Positions 1-9,057 of a stretch of 64,000 bases of DNA are shown one piece after another. Each line of letters begins with the position of its first letter. Positions within the stretch are counted from its first letter, which is position 1. The stretch spans positions 62,001-126,000 of the forward strand of contig NZ_JANZNR010000008.1 of assembly GCF_025153525.1 (NCBI RefSeq). The letters run 5' to 3'. The notes beneath the pieces were generated by a model that was given only the letters and a program-made list of their open reading frames with translations, did not search any database and was not told the origin of the DNA. The stretch is from Psychroserpens sp. SPM9. GTDB lineage: Bacteria; Bacteroidota; Bacteroidia; Flavobacteriales; Flavobacteriaceae. Both the position numbers and the translations under genes were made by a program.

Positions 1-1945
1 AGATTATGATGCCGATCATATCAAATCCATTGGCGTCTTAAAATCAACCGATTTTGGAGAAACGTATCAATCTACCGGACTTTCTTTTAGCCTAGCCGAC
101 AGAGAATCGACTTCTAACCTTATAGTAATAAATGACAATACGGTCATTGTAGGTACCAATCAATATATTAAAAGAACGACCGATGGTGGCGCTACTTGGA
201 CCAATGTATTCACACATAACTATCCCGATGCTCAAATTGGAAAGTTTCATAAACAAGGATCAAATATCATGTGTGCCGATAGTTGGGGAGGATTGTTTTT
301 TTCTTCTGATAATGGTGTTACTTGGTCTACGGTCAAATCTGAAGGAAACGCTTACGAAAGACATTCAGTTACTGCAGATGCGGCTACAGGTATATTTTAT
401 GTTCAGGCAAAATCGGGACAAGTATCAACGTATAATCCAGGTGCTATCACACCAACATTGACTACTTTAGGGAGTCCAACCACCAACTATAATCCTCAAG
501 GAGCATATAATATGGCTTTAGTGGTTAAAGACGGTTTAATAATTAGTGGAGGAGTTGATGCTATTAATTCTGAAGATAACGGATCCATTTGGTATACGAC
601 CTTAAACAATGCCTGGGAAGATAATAGCTCGGAAGGATCTTATGGTCATGCAGATATTCACGAAATGGGGTATCTGGATTCTGGATATTCGTTCTGGGCA
701 GTAAATGATGGTGGATTAATTTATTTTGATTATCCTACAAGATCAGAGGAAAAACCAGCGGTCGATTATATTTCAGATGGCGTATTAATCACACAACTGT
801 ATTCGGTAGCCATTTCTCCACAAAGTGAAGATCATAAAATCATGGGAAATCAGGATAATGACGGCTATAGTTTAGAGATGAAAGATGGATCTTTAAAATG
901 GGTGGCTGCCTTAGCTGGAGATGGCACATGTACAGCAATAGATTACAATAATCCTAATATAAGATATTTAGGTTCACAAAATGGCGGATTAATAAGAACA
1001 GATAGTGGTTTTGCTAATAATTATGATGGCGATGCTTATCCAGAGACATCAACTTTTGGAGCGCCTTTTGTTTGGACTTTAAAAATGAATTCTACTGTTT
1101 CGACAACGTTATATGGTGGTTTCGGTGACGTTTATAAAACAACAAATAAAGGTGATGATTGGACCAACTTAAACTCAGGAGCTGGTCAAATAGAATATAT
1201 CGAGACCTTTGGCAATAACGTATTCGTAATAGGTGCTAATGGTGGTAGGAAATCATTAAATGACGGTGGCGCATGGTCAAATTTAGTAGAACCTGAAGCA
1301 TTAGCGAGAATGAATTCAATATCGTTTGATCAAAACAACACAAATATTGTCTATGCAACTGTTAGAGGTTATATTGATGGTTCAAAAGTATTTAAATCAA
1401 CTGATGGCGGAACAACTTGGTCAAATATTTCAGCAGGATTGCCAAATATTCTGGCAAAACAGGTGGTTTTAAAACAAAATCAAGGTCAGGAAATTTTATT
1501 TTTAGGGACAGAATTAGGTGTATACTATAAAACGACTGGCAGTAATTGGCAACCATTAGGGCAAGGCTTACCTAACGTAATTATCAATGATATAGAAATA
1601 AATTATACGGTTGAAAAGTTAGTGGTTGCTACCTATGGTCGTGGGCTATGGGAAATTAGTATTGACAATAATACTCTTGGTGTCAATGAAGAAACTATTT
1701 CTAATGATTTGGCGCCATTAATTTATCCTAACCCTGTTTTAGATGGCTCTTTAAATATAAAATTAAAAAGCGATAGTGATGACTTTAACTACATCATGTA
1801 TAATGTCATTGGAGGTATTGTTAAAAAAGGGACTCTAAATGCTGGCGTCAATACCATTGATGTGAAAAATGTTTCAGCAGGAATTTATGTGATTCGCATG
1901 AATAGCGGAAATTATATCGCTTCACAAAAAATAGTAATTAAATAA
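1..1945 (+). CDS. T9SS-secreted BNR/sortilin-type beta-propeller protein, 5'-truncated
   Basis: The reading frame is open from base 2, so the start lies to the left of the window and only the C-terminal part (about 647 residues) is seen. It contains several BNR/VPS10-like propeller motifs of the form S/T-x-D-G-G-x-T-W (for example TTDGGATW, SSDNGVTW, KSTDGGTTW). The last 85 residues form a type A T9SS sorting domain (YPNPVLDG near its start, ending in SQKIVIK). This predicts export by the type IX system and attachment to, or release from, the cell surface. The family is often found in gliding, adhesive or glycan-degrading bacteria; no catalytic motif is visible here. A strong hairpin terminator follows the stop codon. 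Confidence 0.85.
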   Translation, partial: DYDADHIKSIGVLKSTDFGETYQSTGLSFSLADRESTSNLIVINDNTVIVGTNQYIKRTTDGGATWTNVFTHNYPDAQIGKFHKQGSNIMCADSWGGLFFSSDNGVTWSTVKSEGNAYERHSVTADAATGIFYVQAKSGQVSTYNPGAITPTLTTLGSPTTNYNPQGAYNMALVVKDGLIISGGVDAINSEDNGSIWYTTLNNAWEDNSSEGSYGHADIHEMGYLDSGYSFWAVNDGGLIYFDYPTRSEEKPAVDYISDGVLITQLYSVAISPQSEDHKIMGNQDNDGYSLEMKDGSLKWVAALAGDGTCTAIDYNNPNIRYLGSQNGGLIRTDSGFANNYDGDAYPETSTFGAPFVWTLKMNSTVSTTLYGGFGDVYKTTNKGDDWTNLNSGAGQIEYIETFGNNVFVIGANGGRKSLNDGGAWSNLVEPEALARMNSISFDQNNTNIVYATVRGYIDGSKVFKSTDGGTTWSNISAGLPNILAKQVVLKQNQGQEILFLGTELGVYYKTTGSNWQPLGQGLPNVIINDIEINYTVEKLVVATYGRGLWEISIDNNTLGVNEETISNDLAPLIYPNPVLDGSLNIKLKSDSDDFNYIMYNVIGGIVKKGTLNAGVNTIDVKNVSAGIYVIRMNSGNYIASQKIVIK

Positions 1946-1978
1946 AAGTGTAATAACTTTCTTGTCACATTAAAATGT

Positions 1979-2012
1979 AAAAGCCTAGATTGTATTTTCT
2001 AGGCTTTTTTTA
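1979..2012. terminator. Bidirectional intrinsic terminator between BNR protein and oxyR
   Basis: Stem AAAAGCCTAGA (1979-1989) pairs with TCTAGGCTTTT (1998-2008), followed by a T-run on the + strand. The right edge touches the oxyR stop codon, so it can serve both convergent genes. Confidence 0.75.
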
Positions 2013-2948
2013 TTTGGCTAACGGACTAATAATCTCCACATTTTGAAAAGCAATGGCGCCTCTAATAATACCAGAAATCACATTGTGTAAAGCATCAATA
2101 ATTTGCATCTTCAATTCGTTTTTATGATAAATAATACTCACCTCTCGTGCAGGTGAAGGCTCGTTGAAATGATGGAGTTTATTTGACATTTTTTCATTCA
2201 AATCTAAGGTGTTAAGGTAGGGTAGAAGCGTCATGCCTAAACCTTCATTAGATAATTTTATCAAGGTTTCGATACTGCCACTTTCCAGTTGGAATTGATC
2301 ATCTTGATGCGTTTTAAAAGCTTTACACAGATTAATAACACCATCTCTAAAACAATGACCATCTTCTAATAGCAACATGTCTTCAATGTCTAAATCGGAG
2401 ACATCAATTTTTTTCTTGTGTTTTAAGCGATGGTCGTCTGGTATATACCCAACAAAAGGCTCATAGTATAACACACGTTCTTTAATATGGTCGTGTTCTA
2501 ATGGCGTTGCAGCTATGGCAGCATCCAGATGGCCGTCTTGAATACGCGTAATGATTTCTTCAGTAGTTAACTCTTCAATTTTTAGCTTGACTTTTGGGTA
2601 CTTTTTGATAAAACTTTTGAGAAACATTGGGAGTAATGTAGGCATGATCGTTGGGATAATACCAATTCTAAATTCACCGCCAATAAATCCTTTTTGTTGA
2701 TCTACAATATCTTGAATTCTATCCGATTCGTCTACGATGTTTTTTGCCTGCTGAACAATTTTACGACCAACATCGGTCAATTCTATAGGTTTTTTGCTTC
2801 GGTCAAAAATCTGAATATCGAGTTCGTCCTCTAATTTTTGTATTTGTGTACTGAGTGTTGGTTGGGTCACAAAGCATTTTTCGGCAGCTTTAGTGAAATT
2901 TTTATGTTCGGCGATTGCTAATACGTAATGCAATTGAGTAATGGTCAT
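2010..2948 (-). CDS. oxyR: Hydrogen-peroxide-sensing LysR-type regulator OxyR
   Basis: A 312-residue LysR-type regulator: N-terminal winged helix-turn-helix (about residues 1-60, including KAAEKCFVTQPTLSTQIQKLE) and a LysR substrate-binding-type domain (about 90-300). The redox switch is clearly visible: GHC at 199 and a second Cys at 208 with eight residues between, which is the same spacing and numbering as the disulfide-forming pair of E. coli OxyR. In the family, peroxide oxidises this pair and the regulator then activates defence genes. It is divergent from dps across a 100-bp gap, which is a classical OxyR target, so I infer direct control of dps and probably autoregulation. Confidence 0.93.
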   Translation of the reverse strand: MTITQLHYVLAIAEHKNFTKAAEKCFVTQPTLSTQIQKLEDELDIQIFDRSKKPIELTDVGRKIVQQAKNIVDESDRIQDIVDQQKGFIGGEFRIGIIPTIMPTLLPMFLKSFIKKYPKVKLKIEELTTEEIITRIQDGHLDAAIAATPLEHDHIKERVLYYEPFVGYIPDDHRLKHKKKIDVSDLDIEDMLLLEDGHCFRDGVINLCKAFKTHQDDQFQLESGSIETLIKLSNEGLGMTLLPYLNTLDLNEKMSNKLHHFNEPSPAREVSIIYHKNELKMQIIDALHNVISGIIRGAIAFQNVEIISPLAK

Positions 2949-3020
2949 AACTATTAATTTAAGCTATAAAGATATTAAAACTATTCATAAAAACTATACT
3001 TAAATGGGTTATATCTAAGG

Positions 3021-3028
3021 TAAATTTG
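3021..3028 (+). promoter_or_regulatory. -7 box of dps promoter
   Basis: TAAATTTG matches the Bacteroidetes -7 consensus TAnnTTTG, 20 bp before the dps start. No clear -33 TTG is seen, which fits a promoter that needs an activator such as OxyR. Confidence 0.6.
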
Positions 3029-3048
3029 TATAAACAAAAATAAACATT

Positions 3049-3528
3049 ATGAGCATTAATAGTATAGGTTTAGAGACTAAAAAGACCAAAGTAATCGCAG
3101 ATGAGTTGAACACACTCTTAGCTAATTTTCAAATTTATTACCAGAATTTAAGAGGAATTCACTGGAATATTAAAGGAAAGCGTTTTTTTGAATTGCATCC
3201 TAAATTTGAAGAATTATACACAGACGCTAATCTTAAAGTCGATGAAATTGCCGAGCGTATTTTAACCTTAGGCCAAACACCTTTACATACCTTTGAAGAT
3301 TATACAAAAGCAGCCAAAGTACCTGTTGGGAAAAATATTTCGGAGGATGAAAAAGCAGTACAGCTTATCGTTGATTCTTTATCAGAATTATTAAAAATTG
3401 AACGGGCTATCCTTGATGTTTCAGATGATGCCAATGATGAAGGTACGAACTCAATGATGAGTGATTTTATTACCGAGCAAGAGAAAACAGTTTGGATGAT
3501 GAAAGCTTGGTTAGGTGAAATCATTTAG
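3049..3528 (+). CDS. dps: Dps family ferritin-like DNA-protection protein
   Basis: 159 residues, the usual Dps size. The ferroxidase-site region is recognisable: NLRGIHWNIKG (His near residue 38) followed by a helix with Asp and Glu (KVDEIAERI, near residues 64-72), the inter-subunit ligands of Dps dodecamers. Dps proteins oxidise Fe(II) with hydrogen peroxide, store the iron and so suppress Fenton damage; many also coat DNA. Divergent from oxyR, it probably forms a peroxide-induced pair. It is single-gene transcribed, ended by a strong hairpin. Confidence 0.95.
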   Translation: MSINSIGLETKKTKVIADELNTLLANFQIYYQNLRGIHWNIKGKRFFELHPKFEELYTDANLKVDEIAERILTLGQTPLHTFEDYTKAAKVPVGKNISEDEKAVQLIVDSLSELLKIERAILDVSDDANDEGTNSMMSDFITEQEKTVWMMKAWLGEII

Positions 3529-3545
3529 TTTTTTGATTATAATCA

Positions 3546-3582
3546 AAGAACCCTTTAGTATATAAAATACCCAAGGGTTCTT
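3546..3582. terminator. Terminator hairpin between dps and the Kazal-repeat lipoprotein
   Basis: Perfect 10-bp stem AAGAACCCTT (3546-3555) / AAGGGTTCTT (3573-3582) between two convergent genes. It likely serves both; U-runs are short on each side. Confidence 0.7.
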
Positions 3583-3610
3583 CTTGTTTAATTAATTCAA
3601 CTAAAAAATT

Positions 3611-5080
3611 TTAATCGCAACTCAGCGCAATATTCGATGATGGATTTTCTGAGCTAATAACCAATAAGCTATTAATTAAATTACAATCTACAAAAGACCA
3701 CTCATCTATAAGGTTGCCGTTAACGTCATTAATAACTACAATTGGATATCCTTCATTACCCATTGTAACATGCCAAGTTCCGTTGGATGAAAGACCTTCT
3801 CCAGTAATCGTAACCTCTCCGTTAGAAGAAAAGTTGTAATAGAACGTGTCATCTACAGACCAAGGGCATTCTAAAAGAATAGGTAAAATACTATTAGGTG
3901 TGCAATCAGGGTTAGTGTTTTCACAATCTACAAAATCAGCTTCAGTATAGCCCTCACATTCTGCTTCACAAGCATTTAAAAAAGTAATGATTTCTGTATT
4001 ACCATTTGGCGATTCAACTTCAACACAAACGGGATTAACTTCATCTGAGCAATCACAGTTAGTATTGTTTTCACAATCTACAAAATCAGCTTCAGTATAG
4101 CCTTCACATTCTGCTTCACAAGCGTTTAAAAAAGTAATGATTTCTGTATTACCGTTTGGCGATTCAACTTCAACACAAACGGGGTTGACATCTGCAGGAC
4201 AAGGGCAACCATTTTCGTTAGAGCAAGTCTCTAAGAGCTCAATAAAACCTTCTTCATGTCCTATAGTTAATAAAGTGCCATCACTCAATGTAACATCAAA
4301 TGAATAGACAAAATCAAAGTAATACGAATTATAAAGCGCCGTGTCTAACTCTTGTTGCGAATTTACTTCAATAGTATCACCATTATCGGTAATAATACTA
4401 AGCGGGAAGTTAAATTCAAAACAATCATTTCCACCTGGATAATTATAATCGTTTTCACAATCTTCAGCAAAATTGTTAGGTGTAAACCCATCACATGCAG
4501 CATAACATGCATTTGGGTAAGAGACTAAAAAGATGTCTCCATTTGGTGCTTCTACTTCTACACATACGGGATTGTAGTCTTCAAAGCATTCGCAAGGTTC
4601 AGCGGTTTCAAAATCACAACTTTCTAATAAATCGATAAACGCATCTTCGTTACTAATGGTTTCAACAACTATAGCACCAGAATCGGCATCATAAGTTTCT
4701 ACATCAAACGGAAATGCGATTCCGTTAACATATAAGTCATCATTAGAATTAATCATAACTTCAATAAGATCATCAAGACCATTTACAGTAACTGTTGTTC
4801 CGTTGTTATAAGATAGATTTAACGGATATACAAAATCAAAACAGAAATCAAACACAATGTTACCTGTCGGATTTTCATCAGGAATCACATTGCCTTCGCT
4901 GTTAAACTGTAATCGTAATTGAGATAATGAGGTTGTAATCGACGTACTTTCATCAATATTTTGCTCTTGAACTACAGGTTCATCATTTGTACATGATGAA
5001 AAAAGTAAAGCAATCATACCAAAACTTAAAAGCACTAATTTAAAATTCTTTTTCATAGCAATTTTTTTTAGATGTTTCAT
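3611..5080 (-). CDS. Kazal-repeat lipoprotein (Cys-rich modular surface protein)
   Basis: 489 residues. A lipoprotein signal peptide ends at the lipobox LFSSC (Cys30); an internal Met at residue 9 (start 5056) would also give a normal signal peptide. The body is modular: a beta-type module (about 75-155), Kazal-like module 1 (163-208), a second copy of the beta-type module (220-286), Kazal-like modules 2 (292-336) and 3 (342-386), and a C-terminal module (about 395-489). Each Kazal-like unit shows C-x-C-x(5)-NPVC, then a PNG turn, NAC, x3, C and a last Cys, which resembles Kazal protease-inhibitor domains. Modules 2 and 3 are almost identical and come from a 150-bp tandem duplication. It is divergent from an ECF sigma/FecR/TonB receptor operon, so it may be part of that surface system. 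Protease inhibition is a possibility, not shown. Confidence 0.75.
   Translation of the reverse strand: MKHLKKIAMKKNFKLVLLSFGMIALLFSSCTNDEPVVQEQNIDESTSITTSLSQLRLQFNSEGNVIPDENPTGNIVFDFCFDFVYPLNLSYNNGTTVTVNGLDDLIEVMINSNDDLYVNGIAFPFDVETYDADSGAIVVETISNEDAFIDLLESCDFETAEPCECFEDYNPVCVEVEAPNGDIFLVSYPNACYAACDGFTPNNFAEDCENDYNYPGGNDCFEFNFPLSIITDNGDTIEVNSQQELDTALYNSYYFDFVYSFDVTLSDGTLLTIGHEEGFIELLETCSNENGCPCPADVNPVCVEVESPNGNTEIITFLNACEAECEGYTEADFVDCENNTNCDCSDEVNPVCVEVESPNGNTEIITFLNACEAECEGYTEADFVDCENTNPDCTPNSILPILLECPWSVDDTFYYNFSSNGEVTITGEGLSSNGTWHVTMGNEGYPIVVINDVNGNLIDEWSFVDCNLINSLLVISSENPSSNIALSCD
3917..4185 (-). repeat. 150-bp-period tandem duplication inside the lipoprotein gene
   Basis: The segments near 3917-4035 and 4067-4185 are near-identical with an offset of exactly 150 bp (50 codons); the few differences are mostly silent transitions. 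The duplication copies one whole Kazal-like module, and its high identity suggests a recent event or ongoing gene conversion. Confidence 0.85.
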
Positions 5081-5151
5081 TTTTGTGTTAATTATTAGTA
5101 AGACAACACATAGAAAAAATGCCCTACTTTTTTCTCTAATTTTTTTTTATT

Positions 5152-5159
5152 TAGTTTTG
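5152..5159 (+). promoter_or_regulatory. Candidate -7 box of the ECF sigma operon
   Basis: TAGTTTTG fits TAnnTTTG and lies 24 bp before the sigma-factor start. Confidence 0.4.
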
Positions 5160-5183
5160 ACATGTTCACTTTTATATTAAAAA

Positions 5184-5696
5184 ATGCCTAAAAGCCATCA
5201 TCCTATATGTCAGTCTGAAACTTTTGAAAAGATATATCAAATGTATGCTAAAGACTTAAGGCGATTTTTATTTTACAAAACGCAAGATATTGATAAAGCT
5301 GAAGATCTTTTGCAAGATACCTTTATAAAATTGTGGGACAATTGCGAAAAAGTAGACTTTGAAAAAGTGAAGAGTTATCTTTATTCCGTAGCATCAAATA
5401 CATTTTTAAATGTCGTTAAGCACGAAAAAGTTATACAAAAACATCAGGCTAAAGGCGCAATACATAGCACGAACGAATCTCCTGAATTTATCATGTTAGA
5501 AAAAGAATTTATGGAAAAACTCGAACGTACCATAAATACGCTTCCCGAAAAACAAAAAGAAGTGTTTTTGCTTAACAGAATTGAAAAAAAGAAATATAAA
5601 GAGATTGCTTCTCAATTAAATATTTCAGTAAAAGCTGTAGAAAAAAGAATGCATTTGGCGCTTTTGGTTATTCGGGAGCAGATAGGAAATATTTAA
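5184..5696 (+). CDS. ECF RNA polymerase sigma factor (FecI-like)
   Basis: 170 residues with the two usual ECF regions: sigma-2 (about 17-85, including AEDLLQDTFIKLWDN) and sigma-4 (about 110-165, with LPEKQKEVFLLNRIEKKKYKEIA and a helix-turn-helix). Such factors direct RNA polymerase to a small set of envelope genes. The next gene is a FecR-type anti-sigma factor (58-bp gap) and then a TonB receptor, so this is a cell-surface signalling cassette of the FecIRA kind. It probably activates its own operon and maybe the divergent Kazal lipoprotein. The inducing ligand is unknown. Confidence 0.92.
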   Translation: MPKSHHPICQSETFEKIYQMYAKDLRRFLFYKTQDIDKAEDLLQDTFIKLWDNCEKVDFEKVKSYLYSVASNTFLNVVKHEKVIQKHQAKGAIHSTNESPEFIMLEKEFMEKLERTINTLPEKQKEVFLLNRIEKKKYKEIASQLNISVKAVEKRMHLALLVIREQIGNI

Positions 5697-5754
5697 AACA
5701 TAAACATTGAGGTAGGGTTTTTTTGAACCCAATTGTCTTAATACTAGGAAACTT

Positions 5755-6681
5755 ATGAATTCAGAACAATTACATAACGATAAAGAGGCTTTTCTGGCGC
5801 AATGGTTAGCTGGAGAACGCTCTGATGCCGAACTAAAAGTACAGGTGTCTGAAGCAGATTTTAATGCGTATTTAAAATTGCGAAAAGGTATTGAAATCCA
5901 TGAGGCTTTAGAAACTTCTATACAACCGTCGTTTGATAAAATTCAAGAAAAAATAAAAAATAAAAAGCCAAAGGTTCGTAAGTTACATACCAATCCGTGG
6001 CTCATAGGTGTTGCTGCTTCTATTGTGCTGTTTTTAGGATTGTTTTCCATTTTTGATGAGGCTGTGATTCATACGGAAACACAATATGGTGAACAAAAAA
6101 CAATTGCCCTTTTAGACGGTTCTGAAGTCATATTAAACTCCAAATCTACCTTAAGCTATAATGAAAAAGACTGGGAAACAAACCGAACTTTATCACTAGA
6201 AGGGGAAGCTTATTTTAAAGTTAAAAAAGGAAGTACGTTTACCGTCAAAACTCCCAATGGTAACGTAGAAGTACTTGGGACTCAGTTTAATGTTAATAGT
6301 ACAAACGATTTATTTGAAGTCATCTGTTTTGAGGGTCGTGTGCAAGTGCAATCACATCAAGAAAATTTTGTCCTCTTACCTAAAAACTCATTAAGACGAA
6401 TCAATGGGCATACCATAGAAAAATGGGAAACCTTAACGTCTAACCCAACATGGATTCATGGCGAAAGCTCATTTAAAAGTGTGCCTTTGCGCTATGTTAT
6501 TTCGGCTTTAGAATCGCAATATCATATAACAATTCATGCTGAGGCCGTTGATACTACACAAATTTATACCGGCAGTTTTACACATAATGATTTAAATACA
6601 GCACTAAAAACAGTATTTAAATCTTTGCAAATACGATATACTGAAAAAGAAAAAGAAAACATCTATTTGAGCACAAAGTGA
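5755..6681 (+). CDS. FecR family anti-sigma factor
   Basis: 308 residues: a cytoplasmic N-terminal part (1-80), one membrane segment (about 82-99), a periplasmic FecR domain (about 108-205, with the typical LDGSEVILNSKSTLSY and LEGEAYFKV motifs), and a C-terminal DUF4974-like domain (about 235-305) that in this family contacts the N-terminal domain of the receptor. It should hold the upstream sigma factor inactive until the receptor binds its ligand. Its stop codon overlaps the start of the receptor gene by 4 bases (GTGA), showing translational coupling. Confidence 0.93.
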   Translation: MNSEQLHNDKEAFLAQWLAGERSDAELKVQVSEADFNAYLKLRKGIEIHEALETSIQPSFDKIQEKIKNKKPKVRKLHTNPWLIGVAASIVLFLGLFSIFDEAVIHTETQYGEQKTIALLDGSEVILNSKSTLSYNEKDWETNRTLSLEGEAYFKVKKGSTFTVKTPNGNVEVLGTQFNVNSTNDLFEVICFEGRVQVQSHQENFVLLPKNSLRRINGHTIEKWETLTSNPTWIHGESSFKSVPLRYVISALESQYHITIHAEAVDTTQIYTGSFTHNDLNTALKTVFKSLQIRYTEKEKENIYLSTK

Positions 6682-8978
6682 AGAAATTGATTATCTACAT
6701 TGTAATGATGCTGCCGTTTTTAGCCTTTTCGCAAGAAGAGGCTAAATTTTACATAAGTTTCAATGGCGAATCATTAGAAAATGCTTTCTTAGTTATTGAA
6801 GATGTTTACAATGTGAGATTTTCATATAAAGATGAGCTTATTACCTACAAAACTGTCCGTTTAAATAAAGAAGAACGTACTTTAAATGAATTGCTTACAG
6901 CTCTTGAAATTCAAACAAATCTCAGTTTTGAAATTGTTGCAAGTCGCTACATTATTGTCAATGATTTTGAATCTGAAATTCCGCTGCAAGAACTCGATAA
7001 AATTATACTTAATACCTATCTCACTAATGGGATTTCAAAACGGAAAGATGGGGCTTACCGTATAAATCCTATTGGTCTCGGTATATTGCCAGGCCTTACC
7101 GAACCTGATGTTTTAGAAAGTGTTCAATTATTACCTGGCGTCGTTAGTCCCAACGAAACCGCTTCAGGTTATCTTGTTAGAGGCGGAAAAATGGATCAAA
7201 ACAGAATCATTTGGGATGGTATTAATATGTATCATAAAGGCCATCTTTTTGGGATGATTTCTCCGTTTAACCCAAACGTGACTAAAACGGTTGATTTTAT
7301 TAATAAAGGAACACATCCAAGATATGGCGAACGGGCGTCTAGCGTTATTAACATGTCTACAGGCACTAATATTGAAAATCAGTTTAAAGCGCAATTAGGC
7401 GTAAATGGGATATATGGTGATGCCGTGATTGAAGCACCAATTATTAAAGATAAATTAGGAATTCAGGCGTCTGTTAGATCCAGTTACACACAACTCTATC
7501 AGTCTTATACATTTAACCAGTTGGCCGATAAAGTTTTTGAAAGCACAAAAATTCAGCGAGGCGATAATCCCAATAATGACTTCAGTTTTTTAGATTATAC
7601 CCTCAAACTGAATTTTAAATTGAATCCCAATAATAGTATGTTCGCTAGTGTTATTAATATTGATAATACACTGGATTATACGCTTGAGGATACCGAAAGT
7701 AATGACACCTTTAATGACCGCTTGTCGATTAAGAATTCTGGCTATGGTTTAGGGTGGAATACAACATGGAATTCAAATTTAAGTCAGCGGACTTCGGCTT
7801 ATTTTTCAGAATATAAACTGAATTATAATTTCATTACTTCGGAAGATGGGAGCCAGACATCAGATTTTGAAAAGCGCAATGTGATTTTTGATTCTGGTAT
7901 TTCAACAGAATTTGAGCAGTATATCAACGAGCATCATTCGGCATTACTTGGTTATCAATACAGTTTGAAAGATGTTGGCTATGCTTTTTTGAACACAAAT
8001 GACTTGGAGTTTATTTTAGACGAAGCTAAAACGGTTGTGCAAACCCATAGTGTTTTTGGAAATTATGAATATAAAAACCCAAACTTATTTGATGTGTCTC
8101 TGGGCGGAAGGTTTACTTATTTTAGAGAATTAGAGGCTTGGCGTTTTGAACCGAGAATACGCTTGTTTAAACCACTCTTTAAGCATGTTAAACTTCAGAT
8201 TTCGGGAGAAATAAAGCATCAGATTATTAGTGAAATAGACGAAACTATTATCAGTGATTTAGCACTAGAAAACAGATTATGGCGCTTAGCAAACGGAAAC
8301 GAATTTCCAATTATAAACAGCAAGCAAATTTCTGCAGGTTTTATTTATACTAATAAGGGATGGACCATTGATATCGATAATTATTACAAACATCTCGATG
8401 GTATTACGGCCTTATCTCTTGGGTTTTTGAACCCGGAAGACAGTCGGTTTAATCTTGGAGAACAACGTACTTATGGGATTGATCTTTTTGTAAGAAAACG
8501 TTTTAAAGGTTTTAATTCCTGGCTCAGTTATTCGTTTAATTCTTCTGAAAGCAAATACGACAATTTAAATGATGAGACTTTTTTTGTGTCTAGATCTAAT
8601 GTTAGACATGCTTTTACCACAGCATTGAGTTATAAAATTTCAGAATTTCAAGTGGCTTTAGGATGGCGTTGGCAGACAGGAAAACCTTACACAAAATCGA
8701 CTAATGGAGAAGATGGGTTAGAGTTTAATGATGGTATTAATACACAGCGACTTCCTGAATACCATCGCTTAGATTTTTCGTCAACATATGCCTTTAAATT
8801 TTCAAAGGACAGTAAGCTTAGGGCAAAAATTGGCTTGTCAATACGCAATGTCTACCGTACAACGAATCTTATTAGTCGGGAATATCGAGGTAATAATGAT
8901 TTTAATAGTGAGATTGAAGTTTTAGATCGGTTTTCGATTGGATTTACACCCAATTTCATGTGCCGTTTATTTTGGTAA
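6678..8978 (+). CDS. TonB-dependent outer-membrane receptor with STN signalling domain
   Basis: 766 residues, starting with GTG inside the fecR stop. Order: signal peptide (1-18), STN (secretin/TonB short N-terminal) domain (about 22-96), TonB plug (about 115-240, with SGYLVRGGKMDQNRIIWDG), then a beta-barrel to the C-terminus. The STN domain is the part that talks to FecR, so this is both transporter and ligand sensor. Unusually for Bacteroidetes FecR-linked receptors, I see no carboxypeptidase-regulatory-like domain between STN and plug, and no SusD partner follows. The substrate is unknown; it need not be iron. A terminator follows at once, so the operon is three genes. Confidence 0.92.
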   Translation: MKKLIIYIVMMLPFLAFSQEEAKFYISFNGESLENAFLVIEDVYNVRFSYKDELITYKTVRLNKEERTLNELLTALEIQTNLSFEIVASRYIIVNDFESEIPLQELDKIILNTYLTNGISKRKDGAYRINPIGLGILPGLTEPDVLESVQLLPGVVSPNETASGYLVRGGKMDQNRIIWDGINMYHKGHLFGMISPFNPNVTKTVDFINKGTHPRYGERASSVINMSTGTNIENQFKAQLGVNGIYGDAVIEAPIIKDKLGIQASVRSSYTQLYQSYTFNQLADKVFESTKIQRGDNPNNDFSFLDYTLKLNFKLNPNNSMFASVINIDNTLDYTLEDTESNDTFNDRLSIKNSGYGLGWNTTWNSNLSQRTSAYFSEYKLNYNFITSEDGSQTSDFEKRNVIFDSGISTEFEQYINEHHSALLGYQYSLKDVGYAFLNTNDLEFILDEAKTVVQTHSVFGNYEYKNPNLFDVSLGGRFTYFRELEAWRFEPRIRLFKPLFKHVKLQISGEIKHQIISEIDETIISDLALENRLWRLANGNEFPIINSKQISAGFIYTNKGWTIDIDNYYKHLDGITALSLGFLNPEDSRFNLGEQRTYGIDLFVRKRFKGFNSWLSYSFNSSESKYDNLNDETFFVSRSNVRHAFTTALSYKISEFQVALGWRWQTGKPYTKSTNGEDGLEFNDGINTQRLPEYHRLDFSSTYAFKFSKDSKLRAKIGLSIRNVYRTTNLISREYRGNNDFNSEIEVLDRFSIGFTPNFMCRLFW

Positions 8979-8987
8979 TTCAAATGC

Positions 8988-9019
8988 AAAAAGAGCCTTA
9001 AGGTTAAGACTCTTTTTTT
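8988..9019. terminator. Terminator after the sigma/FecR/receptor operon
   Basis: AAAAAGAGCCTTAA pairs (one G-T/mismatch position) with TTAAGACTCTTTTTTT; a run of seven T follows on the + strand. The A-run on the left also makes it usable from the - strand. Confidence 0.75.
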
Positions 9020-9057
9020 GATAAACAAGGTTGGTTATTTGATTGATGATTTTGGGT

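Noticed and set aside
183-461. Open frame of about 92 codons inside the first gene
   Set aside because: It lies in another frame of the BNR-repeat protein, has no protein-like motif and no start signal.
3917-4185. Repeats that could look like a small CRISPR-type array
   Set aside because: Only two units of 150 bp, in frame with the lipoprotein; it is a coding module duplication.
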